A DNA stretch of 64,000 nucleotides from Helicobacter_B zhangjianzhongii (GCF_030249855.1 NZ_JANURN010000001.1:124001-188000); one strand, 5' to 3'. Shown: positions 36,621 through 45,807, counted from the first letter of the stretch. The notes: generated from the sequence alone by a model not told the origin. Numbers and translations: made by a program.

Positions 36621-36629
36621 ACATATCCA

Positions 36630-37580
36630 TTACAGAGAAATTCTAGGATCAAGATAGGCACATAGCACATCAACAAGCACATTTGCCAGCGTGAAAACCA
36701 CGCATAGCACGATCACAAAGCATTGGATAATGGGATAGTCGTGATTGGCTATGCCTTGGATACAATATAGCCCAATACCCGGTATCCCAAAGATACTCTC
36801 AATAATAAGCGCACCACCTAGCAGCTCGCCGATGTGTAGTCCCATTATCGCTAGTAGTGGGAGAATGGCATTTTTGAAAATATGCTTATAGGTGATGACT
36901 GCTCGCGGAAGCTGACGGATTTTGGCATAGAGGACAAAGCGAGAGTCCAGCACTTCAAGCATACTTGTGCGTAAAAGTCTTGTCGTAACACAAAGCGACA
37001 TAAATACCAAACTTATGCTAGGCAGCACAAAGCTTGATAGAGTAGAGTCCCACACCGCAGGCAGCCACCCTAGCGTAATGGCAAAGACCCACACCAGCAA
37101 AAATGCTAGCCAAAAGCTTGGCATACACGCCCCTATAAAACACACAATACTTATCACAATATCTGGGAATCTCTCTTTATATAATGCGCTAATACTCCCA
37201 AAAATGCTAGCAAAAACCCCTATAAGCACCACCCCTATACCAACGAGCGTTAAGGTTATGGGTAGGCGAGAGAAAAAGACCGCACTCACAGGCTCTCCAC
37301 TCATAAACGAAGTCCCAAAATCTAGCGTGATAGCCTTGTATAGCCACGCGATGTATTGGGATATAAGAGGGGTATCAAGCCCAAATTCTGCTTCTAAAAA
37401 TGCGATGTTTTCTTGCGTGGTGGGGAGATTGGATAGAGTGAGATACTGCGCGATAGGATCGCCCACGCTTAAGCGCAGTAGCATAAAAATCCCAAATGAC
37501 GCTACAAGCAAAATAGGGATAAGGTAAAGCACGCGCTGAAGTGTTTGGCGTGCTATATGCCAGAATCTAGTTTTGTGCAT
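36630..37580 (-). CDS. nikB: Nickel/peptide ABC permease, NikB/DppB type
   Basis: 316 aa from ATG 37580, which shares one base with the nikA stop (TAATG); an upstream in-frame start inside nikA lacks support. OppB family features: six helices, RLSVGDPIAQYL, the loop between helices 1 and 2 with FGLDTPLISQYIAW, and an EAA loop ITYKHIFKNAILPLLAIMGL. Forms the nickel channel with NikC. Confidence 0.85.
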   Translation of the reverse strand: MHKTRFWHIARQTLQRVLYLIPILLVASFGIFMLLRLSVGDPIAQYLTLSNLPTTQENIAFLEAEFGLDTPLISQYIAWLYKAITLDFGTSFMSGEPVSAVFFSRLPITLTLVGIGVVLIGVFASIFGSISALYKERFPDIVISIVCFIGACMPSFWLAFLLVWVFAITLGWLPAVWDSTLSSFVLPSISLVFMSLCVTTRLLRTSMLEVLDSRFVLYAKIRQLPRAVITYKHIFKNAILPLLAIMGLHIGELLGGALIIESIFGIPGIGLYCIQGIANHDYPIIQCFVIVLCVVFTLANVLVDVLCAYLDPRISL

Positions 37581-39178
37581 TATTGATACCACTCAGCTAT
37601 AGGAAGCTCGACTACAAGTGCGCCCATTTCTACGCCTTTAATCTCACTGCGCATAATGGCGGCATTGCGCTGGTGGGCTATGGGGAAGAGTATGTAGGCA
37701 TCAAAGAGTAGCGATAGGGCAGTGTTGAGATGATCTTGTAGCTCTTTAGTCGTGCTAGCGTGGATAGCTTGTGTCGTGTGCTTGTGGAAGTCTTGCGCGC
37801 GCGTGGATTCTAGGGCTTGCAGGAGCTTATACTCGATATACCCTTCTTTTTGCATTGAGTAGAGATGACTAAGTGGCTCATAAGGCGCACCCCAAGTTTG
37901 CGTGAAAGCAAGCTCGAAAGTATTGTTGATAAGATGCTTTTTATACGCGCTAGGCTCTATGCCTTTTATGCGTAGGGGTATGCCACAGGCTTTGGCTTGG
38001 GATTGGATAATTTGTGCGAGCATTTTTTGCTGGGGGTTGTTGCTTGGGTAGATTAGCTCTATGGGGTCTTTGGGGGTGTGTGCCATATCGCATTGATGTG
38101 GCGGAAGCTTGGGGAATCGCACAGATTGTAGCAATGCTGTGTTTGGCGCATATATACTTGTAGCTTGCGTGGCAAGATCGCCAAAGACGCTTGGGATAAG
38201 TGCGCTTGTATCTAGGGCTTGCACTAGGGCTTTGCGAGCAAAAGTGGATTCTAGGGCTTTGGTGCGTGGATTTATGGCTAGGAGTATGGTGGAGAGCGGT
38301 GCGCTTGTGTAGGTGCGTAGGCGTGGATTTTTCCGCGCGGTGTTAAACATATCAAGCGAGACTAGCTCTAGCCCATAGATCGCATCAATTTGTCTAGCCT
38401 GCAAGGCGGCTAATCTCGCACTTGGCTCAAAGATGATTTTAGCGATGATGGTGTCAAAATAGGGTGTTTTAGGGGGGCTGGCTTGGGATTGTGAGCTACT
38501 AAAATCTTTATAGTAAGGGTTTTTGCGGAAAGTTATTGTGCTTGCAGTGCTACTCTCTAGCATATACGCGCCGGTGCCTATGGGGGTGGGGTTGTAGGTG
38601 GTTAGATTAAGATCGCTAGGGAAAGCACTTTTTGCCAAAAAGCGAAATGGACGGACAAAGGCTAGCTCATCTAGTGTGAGTGTGTAGGGGTATTTCAGTG
38701 TAAGCACGATCGTGTAGGGATCAAGCTTTTTCACAGAATCTAGCGCGTGGATTAGCCCTACCCAGCTGTGGCGTTCTCTGTGCTGCAAAATAGAGGTGAA
38801 ATTAAGCAAAACAACATCGGCATCAAAGATCTCGCCATTAGAGAAGCGCACGCCCTTGCGCAGGTGGAAAGTATAGCTTCTGCCATCAGGGCTAATGTCC
38901 CACGAGGTCGCAAGACTAGGGATAATATTGCCGGATTTATCAAGCTTGGTTAAGCCCTCATAGACGAGATTTTGCGCAAACATTGCGTTTGTGCCATAGC
39001 CGTGAGGATTGAGCGCACCAACAGGCGCGGATATGGCTATGGATAGGGTGTGATTCTCTGTGGCATTAGCAAGTTTTGCACTAGATGATCCCACAAATAG
39101 CACTATCCCTAGGAGAAAAACTCGCCAAATATCCACACGAGATCGCGTGGTAGAATCTTTGAGAAATGATGTCTGCAC
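37580..39178 (-). CDS. nikA: Nickel-binding periplasmic protein NikA
   Basis: 532 aa extracytoplasmic solute-binding protein, SBP family 5. Signal segment about 18-38 (VFLLGIVLFVGSSSAKLAN). Several stretches match NikA rather than DppA/OppA: LNPHGYGTNAMFAQNLVYEG, RHSWVGLIHALD, FVRPFRFLAKS and FTQTWGAPYEP. The probable start is GTG 39178, with AAGG six bases upstream and a TATAAT about 30 bp away. An LEST peptide at about 323 comes from the TAGAATCCA word. Supplies nickel for urease or hydrogenase (enzymes not in this window). Confidence 0.85.
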   Translation of the reverse strand: MQTSFLKDSTTRSRVDIWRVFLLGIVLFVGSSSAKLANATENHTLSIAISAPVGALNPHGYGTNAMFAQNLVYEGLTKLDKSGNIIPSLATSWDISPDGRSYTFHLRKGVRFSNGEIFDADVVLLNFTSILQHRERHSWVGLIHALDSVKKLDPYTIVLTLKYPYTLTLDELAFVRPFRFLAKSAFPSDLNLTTYNPTPIGTGAYMLESSTASTITFRKNPYYKDFSSSQSQASPPKTPYFDTIIAKIIFEPSARLAALQARQIDAIYGLELVSLDMFNTARKNPRLRTYTSAPLSTILLAINPRTKALESTFARKALVQALDTSALIPSVFGDLATQATSIYAPNTALLQSVRFPKLPPHQCDMAHTPKDPIELIYPSNNPQQKMLAQIIQSQAKACGIPLRIKGIEPSAYKKHLINNTFELAFTQTWGAPYEPLSHLYSMQKEGYIEYKLLQALESTRAQDFHKHTTQAIHASTTKELQDHLNTALSLLFDAYILFPIAHQRNAAIMRSEIKGVEMGALVVELPIAEWYQ

Positions 39179-39202
39179 GATGAGCCTTGTGAAAAGATTG
39201 GC

Positions 39203-39237
39203 GTATTATATTATTATTTTTTATATTTGTGTAATAC
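39203..39237 (-). promoter_or_regulatory. nikA promoter with possible NikR-like operator
   Basis: On the minus strand a TATAAT -10 box (39210-39205) lies about 27 bases before the GTG start. The region is A/T-only and bounded by the inverted hexamers GTATTA (39203-39208) and TAATAC (39232-39237); AATAATA (39215-39209) resembles a half-site of the H. pylori NikR consensus. The second half-site is poor, so NikR control is a suggestion only. Confidence 0.4.
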
Positions 39238-39350
39238 TAGATTCTAGGGTATCAAAGATCGTGATATAAATAAATAGGCTAATGTGGTGAGCGGTGGAAT
39301 AGATGCGAAGATAAGATGACTTTGCTAAGACTTTAAGCGGAGGTAAGAAG

Positions 39351-39426
39351 TGGTGGACGCGCAGAGGATCGAACTCTGGACCCACTGATTAAGAGTCAGT
39401 TGCTCTACCAGCTGAGCTACGCGTCC
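39351..39426 (-). tRNA. tRNA-Lys (anticodon CTT)
   Basis: 76 nt on the minus strand with encoded CCA. Acceptor GGACGCG pairs with CGCGTCC; D arm GCTC/GAGC with AGCTGGTAGA; anticodon stem ACTGA/TCAGT around loop CTCTTAA, giving anticodon CTT (Lys, AAG codons); T arm GTTCGATC. All four stems are visible. Located in the 320-bp gap between nikA and the membrane protein gene. Confidence 0.95.
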
Positions 39427-39499
39427 GCCAAGGCGCGATTATAGCAGAAAATCTCAAAAATCACACCAAAAGGGCGCGACTTTGCCCATTTTACTTGCT

Positions 39500-40768
39500 C
39501 TAGGGAATGCGGAAGATATAGCTCTGGGCTGGGAGGCGGTAGGGATTGCCATAATTGCTTAAAGGGTGAGAAATACCCAGATCTTGCAGGAGCTTTGCCC
39601 CTATGCTCATAAGCGTGTATTGTGGGAAATAGGGGTGATTGTCTGTCTTAAACAACAGCTCCTGTGAGCTTTCTAGCTCTGTAATCCTAGAATCCGCAAT
39701 ATCCATATCGCTTAGTGCGGTGATGATGAGCAAGTCGCTAGAATCTGGGGTGCTAACTTCTTGGGAGTTAAAAAAGCTTAGAGATGAGCGCGGATCTATG
39801 CTAAAGGAAGTGCCATTAGGCTCTTTGCTGGCTATGTCAAACTCTCTTACACCAAAGATTGTGGGCAGGATAGAAAATATCGCAGGATAACTCCACGCAT
39901 TATAGTAGCGATCCACTCCACGCCCAAAGCCTTCAAAGTAGATGGTCGTGTGTGGGTGGCTCTTAAGATAGCTAGCAAGATAGCGCATTGTGTCATTCAT
40001 ATTGTTATTTTGCGTTTTGTAGAGAGTGAGATAGTGGATACCTTGCGGGATTGATGAGGTGAGCAAGATAGCCAGCACTACTGCGGTAATTACCCTAAAT
40101 CCCCATCTCTTAATGCACGCATAATGCCCTAGCAAAAAGAGCAGATACAAGCTTGCTAGGATATTTGCCGGGGTGAAATAATGAAAGCTCCCCATACCAA
40201 GCGCGATAAATGCGAGCATATAGGCAAGTGCGCTAAGCCCCACACTATCCCAAAACACATCGATAGTATCGCCCTTTATCACGCGATATAGGCGGAAGCC
40301 AAGTGCCACAGGCAGTGCTATGCTAAGCAAAGGTGCGCTTAAGAAAAGCACGGCAAAAAGCCGCACAGATGAATACACCTCCATACTCGAGTAGTCCCCA
40401 CTGCCACCGCGCGTGAAGTAGGCATACGCCCCTAGAAACACCACGCCAGAGAGTGCTAGGGCTATATCAAGCAGAAAAATACGCCTAGTGAGTGTAAGGG
40501 ATTTGGTGCGTATAAAACTTTCAAGCAGTGATAGGGCGATATGCGCTAGCCCAAAGCCAGAGATAATGACAAAGGCGACTTCTTTGAGATAGATTGCAGC
40601 ATTGCCAAAGGCAAAAGCTAGCAGAGCAAGGAGATAGGACTTGGGCTTGCTTGGAGAGTGTAGTGCGTAGAAGTAGCAGAGCAAAAAGGCAAGGACAAAA
40701 AGCGTGAGTGTCGTCTCTGGGAAGACGATTTCTACCATAAGCTTGGCATAGCCTACACTTAGCACCAC
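39500..40768 (-). CDS. Polytopic membrane protein, GT-C/GT39-like, probably N-terminally truncated
   Basis: 422 aa with about 9-10 membrane helices in the first 260 residues, then a soluble C-terminal part (TIYFEGFGRGVDRYYNAWSY, PDSSDLLIITA). The chain starts in the middle of a helix-rich domain (VGYAKLMVEIVFPETTLTLF), a motif that in GT39/ArnT-like glycosyltransferases lies well inside the protein after the catalytic DE/DD loop. That loop is missing. Directly upstream lies a dense repeat cluster (40790-41110), and at 41144 an ATG with an AAGGA site opens only a 12-codon frame. I infer the 5' part was lost or displaced by repeat insertion; activity is doubtful. Confidence 0.55.
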   Translation of the reverse strand: MVLSVGYAKLMVEIVFPETTLTLFVLAFLLCYFYALHSPSKPKSYLLALLAFAFGNAAIYLKEVAFVIISGFGLAHIALSLLESFIRTKSLTLTRRIFLLDIALALSGVVFLGAYAYFTRGGSGDYSSMEVYSSVRLFAVLFLSAPLLSIALPVALGFRLYRVIKGDTIDVFWDSVGLSALAYMLAFIALGMGSFHYFTPANILASLYLLFLLGHYACIKRWGFRVITAVVLAILLTSSIPQGIHYLTLYKTQNNNMNDTMRYLASYLKSHPHTTIYFEGFGRGVDRYYNAWSYPAIFSILPTIFGVREFDIASKEPNGTSFSIDPRSSLSFFNSQEVSTPDSSDLLIITALSDMDIADSRITELESSQELLFKTDNHPYFPQYTLMSIGAKLLQDLGISHPLSNYGNPYRLPAQSYIFRIP

Positions 40769-40789
40769 TTCGCTTGTTTTCTAAAGAAG

Positions 40790-41110
40790 CTACGCTTTGC
40801 CACGCCACTGCTTGCGCAGTGTCTTGCAATGACAAAAAAGCGCATTGTGTGAAAACGAGGATTCTAGGGCTTCTCTATTTGGGCGTTTTTCTTAGAATCC
40901 ACTTTTGCGTTTTTTGTGCTTATGGATTGCCACGCTTTGCTCCGCAAAGCTCGCAATGACGAGTGGGGGCTTGGCTTTCTTCTTCTAGGATTCTAGGATT
41001 TGCGGTATTGCTTGTGCTGTTTTTCACAAATTTTGAGGGGGAGCTAGACTTGAAGTCTGCGGTTCTCTCAAAATTTGTGAAATCAGTGCAATGATTACCC
41101 AAAGCCGAAT
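40790..41110. repeat. Repeat cluster upstream of the truncated membrane protein
   Basis: Contains hairpin repeats with stems CACTGC/GCAGTG (40806-40821) and GCTTTGC/GCAAAGC (40934-40950) and a nested-stem element: outer TTTCACAAATTTTGAG (41022-41037)/CTCAAAATTTGTGAAA (41067-41082), a perfect 16 bp; inner AGAC (41046-41049)/GTCT (41055-41058). Also several TAGAATC words and the flank TTACCCAAAGCCGAATC. No intact gene. Confidence 0.85.
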
Positions 41111-41181
41111 CCCTACAAGATCCCCCTAATCGCATTTAGTTGTGTTGCCATACTTATCCTTTGTGGTGAGATTGAGCCTTA

Positions 41182-42090
41182 TTATCTAGCGCGTCTTTTG
41201 CGTGTGCGTGATAGGCGGTAGATCGCACTTGGCTTATCCTCATACAGCCCCCTAGAATCCACGATCACCACATCGGCTACTTGCAGAGCAAACTCTAGGG
41301 AAAATGGCTCTTTGGTGCGATTGGCAGAAGTGGAGCAAAGACCCCCAAAATAGCGCAAAAACTCCCTATGTAAAGGCTCTTTGACAATGCGGAAGGATTT
41401 TTTACTAGGTAGGATAACGCTTGTCTTGCTCGCGCGGCGGACAAAGTGGCGGTGAGATATAGGGACTCGTAGCTCTTGTGTGGCGCACTGCAAGCTAGCA
41501 AATGTCTTTAGCACGGCTTGGCTACTTGGGCGGAGCTTGGCGCGATTGAGCAGCGTGGGGGAGGAGCAGAGGAAGCCGGCGGTGGTGTCAGTCTGGGCTA
41601 GGAAGATCGGCGGTTGTTTGGAAAGTTTGGCTTTGTGTGTTTTGGCGTTTTTCTCTGTCATTGCGAGCCGCTGCGTAGCAGTGGCGTGGCAATCTATAGT
41701 TTTTGCGGTAGCAAAAATGGGAGTATCACTAGAATCCACTTTTGCTAAAGAAGCTATGCTTTGTATTTTTTGTGCGTTTTTATCAAAAGTGGATTCTAGG
41801 GTGTGTGTTTTTGTTTGTATGGATTGCCACGCCGACAAGTCGGCTCGCAATGACGATGAAAAAGCTTCATCACTAGAATCCACTTTTTTATTTTCGGCAG
41901 GTTTATCAAAAGTGGATTCTAGGATTTGCTTATGTTTTTCATTTTTAGATAGCACCACAAAGCTAGCACCCTTTGGGCGGAACGCTAGCAGAGCGTATCG
42001 CTCACACAATAGCGCGACATACTCTGCCAAAGGCTCTTTAGGCTTCTTATTGAAAGAAGTCTTGCAATGCTTGCGGGATATTGATGTCAT
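41182..42090 (-). CDS. Sua5/YciO/YrdC-like protein with repeat-derived N-terminal region
   Basis: 302 aa. The recognisable family begins only at about 161 (IFLAQTDTTAGFLC, the usual N-terminus of YrdC-type threonylcarbamoyl-AMP synthases) and continues to FGGLCSTSANRTKEPF and PSAIYRLSRTRKRR. Residues about 56-160 are repeat peptides (ILESTFDKPAENKKVDSS, HATATQRLAMTEK). Residues 1-55 are of unknown origin. A start at the internal ATG near 41661 would give a 158-aa protein of normal size, but no ribosome site is seen there. The upstream part overlaps the carB stop by 44 bases. tRNA t6A synthesis is the likely function; the short length suggests a divergent YrdC paralogue. Confidence 0.65.
   Translation of the reverse strand: MTSISRKHCKTSFNKKPKEPLAEYVALLCERYALLAFRPKGASFVVLSKNEKHKQILESTFDKPAENKKVDSSDEAFSSSLRADLSAWQSIQTKTHTLESTFDKNAQKIQSIASLAKVDSSDTPIFATAKTIDCHATATQRLAMTEKNAKTHKAKLSKQPPIFLAQTDTTAGFLCSSPTLLNRAKLRPSSQAVLKTFASLQCATQELRVPISHRHFVRRASKTSVILPSKKSFRIVKEPLHREFLRYFGGLCSTSANRTKEPFSLEFALQVADVVIVDSRGLYEDKPSAIYRLSRTRKRRAR
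41640..41940 (-). repeat. Repeat block inside the Sua5/YrdC-like reading frame
   Basis: Hairpin repeats with stems GCCGAC/GTCGGC (41831-41844) and CTGC/GCAG extended by GCC/GGC (about 41667-41684), plus at least five TAGAATCCACTTTT words in both orientations (for example 41734, 41790, 41875, 41910). No stop codon in the coding frame over about 100 codons. Confidence 0.8.
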
Positions 42091-45000
42091 TGTGCTGGAT
42101 TTCGCGGATAGATTCTGCGCCTACAAGCGCGGCGGCTATGGTGGTGAAGTATGGCACAGAGCTTTTAAGCACTTGGCGGCGGATCTCTCTGGCGTCATCT
42201 TTGGTCTGGCTATCATCGCTGGTGTTTATCACAAGCGCGATGTCATTATTCATAATCAAATCTTGGATATTGGGGCGACCTTGAGAGATTTTCAGCACGC
42301 ACGATGATGGGATTTGCGCGCTCTCTAGCACTCTGTGCGTGCCTTCAGTCGCACACACGCTAAAGCCTAGCTCAATGAAGCTTTTAGCAATCTGTGTGGC
42401 ATAGGGCTTATCGCAATCTGCTAGGGATAAAAAGAGCTTGCCAGAGCTTGGCAGGGTATTTTTACTAGCATTTTGCGCCTTGGCAAAGCTTATCCCAAAG
42501 CTTGTAGAAATCCCCATAACTTCACCGGTGCTTTTCATCTCTGGTCCTAGCAGCAAGTCCGCACCGCTAAGCTTTTGAAATGGAAAGACAGAGTCTTTGA
42601 CCGCGATATGTGTGTAGGGCTTGGATTCTAGTGGGGATTTGGTGAAGTCTATGCGATTATGCGTATCATAAAACTTTAGAGCCTCTTGCAAATCCCCTTG
42701 CCACATTACGCGTGTAGCGACCTTTGCTAGCGGTATCCCGCTTGCTTTGCTCACAAATGGCACGGTGCGAGAAGCCCTAGGATTTACTTCGATGATATAG
42801 AGCGTGTCTTTGTGGATCGCGTATTGGATATTGATAAGCCCTACAATGCCTAGCTCTAGGGCGATTTTGCGCGTGCTTTGGCGGATCTCTTCAAGTAGAT
42901 TTTCTGCGATACTCACACTTGGCAGCACGCTGGTAGAGTCTCCAGAATGCACCCCTGCTTCTTCGATATGCTGCATAATCCCGCCGATATACACTTCCTT
43001 GCCATCGCTTATGGCATCGACATCAAGCTCGATAGCGTGATCTAGGAATTTATCAATCAGCACAGGAGAGTCCTCGCTCACTTTCACGGCTTCTTCCATA
43101 TACACGCGCAGCTCATCGGCATCTTGCACGATCCGCATAGCCCGCCCGCCTAGCACATAGCTCGGGCGCACAAGCACAGGGTAGCTGATCTGGCTTGCCA
43201 CGCTGAAGGCTTGCTCTTTGGTATAGGCTATGCCATTTTCTGGCTGCTTTAAGCCAAGTGCGTTGATAAAGTGGGCAAACTTCTCTCTATCTTCGGCGAT
43301 GTCGATGACTTTGGCACTTGTGCCGATGATGTTGGCGTGGATTTTGGTGAGTGAGTTTGCTAGCTTTAGCGGTGTCTGCCCTCCAAAATGCACGATAATG
43401 CCATCAGGCTTTTCTCTCTCAATCACCGCTCGCACGCGCTCAAAGTCAATAGGCTCAAAGTAGAGCATATCGCTGGTGTCATAATCGGTGCTTACGGTCT
43501 CTGGGTTGCAGTTATACATTATGCTTTTTACGCCTAGATCTGCTAGGGCGAAGCTGGCATGCACGCAGCAGTAGTCAAATTCGATGCCTTGACCGATGCG
43601 ATTAGGACCACCGCCGATGATCATAACTTTGGCTAGCGTTGGCTTTTGCGCGCTTTTGCGGGAGTCTGCGCGGTGGGCTTGCTCATTACCGCTTAGGTAA
43701 ATCCCTTCGCCCACCGCTTGACAACCCACAAAATCATCGCAAAATCCTTCCGCCTGCGACTTGTTTAAACTTTGAGCGTTACCCCTAGAATCCACTTTTT
43801 GTGCTTTTTGTTCGCATTTTTCAAAAGTGGATTCTAGGGCAATATCCTCGCGGAAGGATTTTTGAGCTAAAAATGGGGCTTTGCAAGGCGAGTCAAGGGA
43901 TTTACCTTGAGTGGTAATGAGCGCAGACTCGCCGCAGCAATCGCCATTTTTAGCCAAAACCAGCGAAGCGGTGCAAGGCGAAGCCGAAGCAGGTTTCTTT
44001 AGTAAAAAGCCAACGCGCCCACTCGGCACAAAAGTGGAGTAAAGATAGGGCGTCTTTGCAAGAAACTCCGCCGCACAAGTATCCACCTCCTCATACGCCG
44101 CCACTATGCCCATCTCTTTGCGCAAATTATACAGCTCGCTCTCACTCATCTCTAGCCGCTCTTTTTTGCCTAGCTCATAGCAGATCATCTTATCGCTAAA
44201 GCCTTGCGATTTTAGGCGGCGTAGCCTTGCAGGGTCATTTAGCACATCGCTTGTGATAGACTCTTGCGCGGCGACTAGCTCGCTAATTTGTGAGAGAAAC
44301 CACCTATCAATCTGGCAGAGACTATGCACCTCTTCTACACTAAGCCCCAAGCGGAAGCAGTCTGCTACATACAGCAGCCGCTCTGCATTTGGGCGGCGGC
44401 TTTCTTTGCGTGCTAGGTTTAGATCATCTGTGAGTGAGTTTAGCCCATAGTAGCCACACTCTAGGCTGCATAACGCCTTTTGCAAGCTCTCTTTGAAGCT
44501 CCCGCCAATCGCCATAACCTCGCCGATAGACTTCATACTCGTGCTAAGGGTAGAATCCGCCTTTGGAAACTTCTCAAAGGTAAAGCGCGGGATTTTAGTA
44601 ACGATATAATCAATGCTAGGCTCAAAGCTTGCCGGCGTGCCGGTAATGTCATTTTGTATCTCATCGAGGCTAAAGCCCACAGCTAGCAGCGTGGCGATTT
44701 TGGCGATGGGATAGCCGGTAGCCTTGCTCGCAAGTGCGGAGCTGCGCGATACGCGCGGATTCATCTCAATCACCGTCATTCTGCCATTGCGTGGATTTAT
44801 GGCAAACTGCACATTGCTTCCGCCTGTATCCACGCCAATTTCGCGCAGGATTTTGAAGCTGGCATCGCGCATTCTTTGATACTCTTTATCTGTGAGGGTT
44901 AGGGCTGGGGCGATGGTGATAGAATCCCCTGTATGCACGCCCATAGGGTCGAGATTTTCGATACTGCACACGATTATGCAATTATCATTTCTATCGCGGA

Positions 45001-45655
45001 TAACCTCCATTTCATACTCTTTCCACCCTAGCAAAGACTCTTCGATCAAAATCTCACTAATAGGGCTTGCCTCTAGCCCCGCCTTTGCCAATGCCTTAAA
45101 CTCCTGGATATTATACGCCACGCCGCTGCCCCCACCTGCTAGCGTGTAGCTCGCGCGGATAATGAGCGGGAAGCCGATCTCACTAGCAGCCTTTAGGGCT
45201 TCTTCTTCTGTGTAGGCATAGTGGCTTTTGGGCAGATCCATTCCTATTTTTAGCATCGCTTCTTTAAATGCCTGGCGATCTTCACCCTTTTTGATCGCCT
45301 CTGGCTTTGCCCCTAGGAATTGCACCCCTTCTAATGCCCCGCTCTCGTGCAGCTCCATAGCGATATTGAGCGCGGTTTGTCCGCCCATCGTGGGCAAAAT
45401 CGCATCGACTCTCTCGCACTTAATGATATTTCGCACGACTTCTTTGGTGATAGGCTCGATATAGGTGCGATCTGCTAGCTCTGGGTCTGTCATAATCGTA
45501 GCGGGGTTAGAGTTGATAAGCACCACGCGATAGCCTAGGGATTTAAGCGTTTTAGCCGCTTGTGTGCCAGAGTAGTCAAACTCACACGCCTGCCCTATGA
45601 CAATGGGACCTGAGCCGATAAGCAAAATCGTTGTAATATCCGTGCGTTTGGGCAT
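42047..45655 (-). CDS. carB: Carbamoyl-phosphate synthase large chain with insertion between its halves
   Basis: 1202 aa from ATG 45655 (AGGAG seven bases upstream); the longer open frame upstream has no ribosome site and crosses the promoter. CarB makes carbamoyl phosphate from bicarbonate, ATP and glutamine-derived ammonia for arginine and pyrimidines. Both ATP-grasp halves are complete: LLIGSGPIVIGQACEFDYSG, ENLDPMGVHTGDSI, EMNPRVSRSSAL in the first; MIIGGGPNRIGQGIEFDYCC, MQHIEEAGVHSGDS, EVNPRASRTVPFVS in the second; C-terminal allosteric domain. About 129 extra residues (546-675) separate the halves; removing them gives about 1073 aa, the usual length. The insert carries 12-bp terminal inverted repeats. 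Confidence 0.95.
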   Translation of the reverse strand: MPKRTDITTILLIGSGPIVIGQACEFDYSGTQAAKTLKSLGYRVVLINSNPATIMTDPELADRTYIEPITKEVVRNIIKCERVDAILPTMGGQTALNIAMELHESGALEGVQFLGAKPEAIKKGEDRQAFKEAMLKIGMDLPKSHYAYTEEEALKAASEIGFPLIIRASYTLAGGGSGVAYNIQEFKALAKAGLEASPISEILIEESLLGWKEYEMEVIRDRNDNCIIVCSIENLDPMGVHTGDSITIAPALTLTDKEYQRMRDASFKILREIGVDTGGSNVQFAINPRNGRMTVIEMNPRVSRSSALASKATGYPIAKIATLLAVGFSLDEIQNDITGTPASFEPSIDYIVTKIPRFTFEKFPKADSTLSTSMKSIGEVMAIGGSFKESLQKALCSLECGYYGLNSLTDDLNLARKESRRPNAERLLYVADCFRLGLSVEEVHSLCQIDRWFLSQISELVAAQESITSDVLNDPARLRRLKSQGFSDKMICYELGKKERLEMSESELYNLRKEMGIVAAYEEVDTCAAEFLAKTPYLYSTFVPSGRVGFLLKKPASASPCTASLVLAKNGDCCGESALITTQGKSLDSPCKAPFLAQKSFREDIALESTFEKCEQKAQKVDSRGNAQSLNKSQAEGFCDDFVGCQAVGEGIYLSGNEQAHRADSRKSAQKPTLAKVMIIGGGPNRIGQGIEFDYCCVHASFALADLGVKSIMYNCNPETVSTDYDTSDMLYFEPIDFERVRAVIEREKPDGIIVHFGGQTPLKLANSLTKIHANIIGTSAKVIDIAEDREKFAHFINALGLKQPENGIAYTKEQAFSVASQISYPVLVRPSYVLGGRAMRIVQDADELRVYMEEAVKVSEDSPVLIDKFLDHAIELDVDAISDGKEVYIGGIMQHIEEAGVHSGDSTSVLPSVSIAENLLEEIRQSTRKIALELGIVGLINIQYAIHKDTLYIIEVNPRASRTVPFVSKASGIPLAKVATRVMWQGDLQEALKFYDTHNRIDFTKSPLESKPYTHIAVKDSVFPFQKLSGADLLLGPEMKSTGEVMGISTSFGISFAKAQNASKNTLPSSGKLFLSLADCDKPYATQIAKSFIELGFSVCATEGTHRVLESAQIPSSCVLKISQGRPNIQDLIMNNDIALVINTSDDSQTKDDAREIRRQVLKSSVPYFTTIAAALVGAESIREIQHNDINIPQALQDFFQ
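43636..44017 (-). repeat. 382-bp in-frame insertion in carB with 12-bp terminal inverted repeats
   Basis: Ends GCGTTGGCTTTT (43636-43647) and AAAAGCCAACGC (44006-44017) are perfect inverted repeats. Inside, nested stems GCGGTGGGC (43670-43678)/GCCCACCGC (43709-43717) with inner TTACC (43686-43690)/GGTAA (43696-43700), a CTAAAGAAACCTGC unit, and TAGAATCCACTTTT words. In coding sense it starts VGFLLKKPA and ends SRKSAQKPT. Confidence 0.88.
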
Positions 45656-45739
45656 TGAAAGCTCCTGTGTGAAGTCTAACTCTTTGCGCTTGCAAAGTAG
45701 AATCTGTAAGTAGAATCTAGGCGGGCAAAAAATCCAGCC

Positions 45740-45745
45740 ATTATA
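45740..45745 (-). promoter_or_regulatory. Candidate -10 box of carB
   Basis: TATAAT on the minus strand, about 84 bases upstream of the carB ATG, preceded by an A/T-rich run of seven T. Leaves a roughly 75-nt leader in which I see no obvious attenuator. Confidence 0.45.
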
Positions 45746-45801
45746 AAAAAACTCTAATAAATCTTTGCTAAAGTCGCTATGGCGCAAGCGTGCTAATGGT
45801 G

Positions 45802-45807
45802 TATAAT
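45802..45807 (+). promoter_or_regulatory. Candidate -10 box of gapA
   Basis: TATAAT 32 bases before the gapA ATG, in the 184-bp divergent region shared with carB. Confidence 0.5.

Noticed and set aside
41480..42307. Long plus-strand open frame (275 codons) antisense to the Sua5-like gene and the end of carB
   Set aside because: It mirrors repeat DNA and the two minus-strand genes; no ribosome site, no recognisable domain, and its protein is the reverse-complement reading of the repeats.
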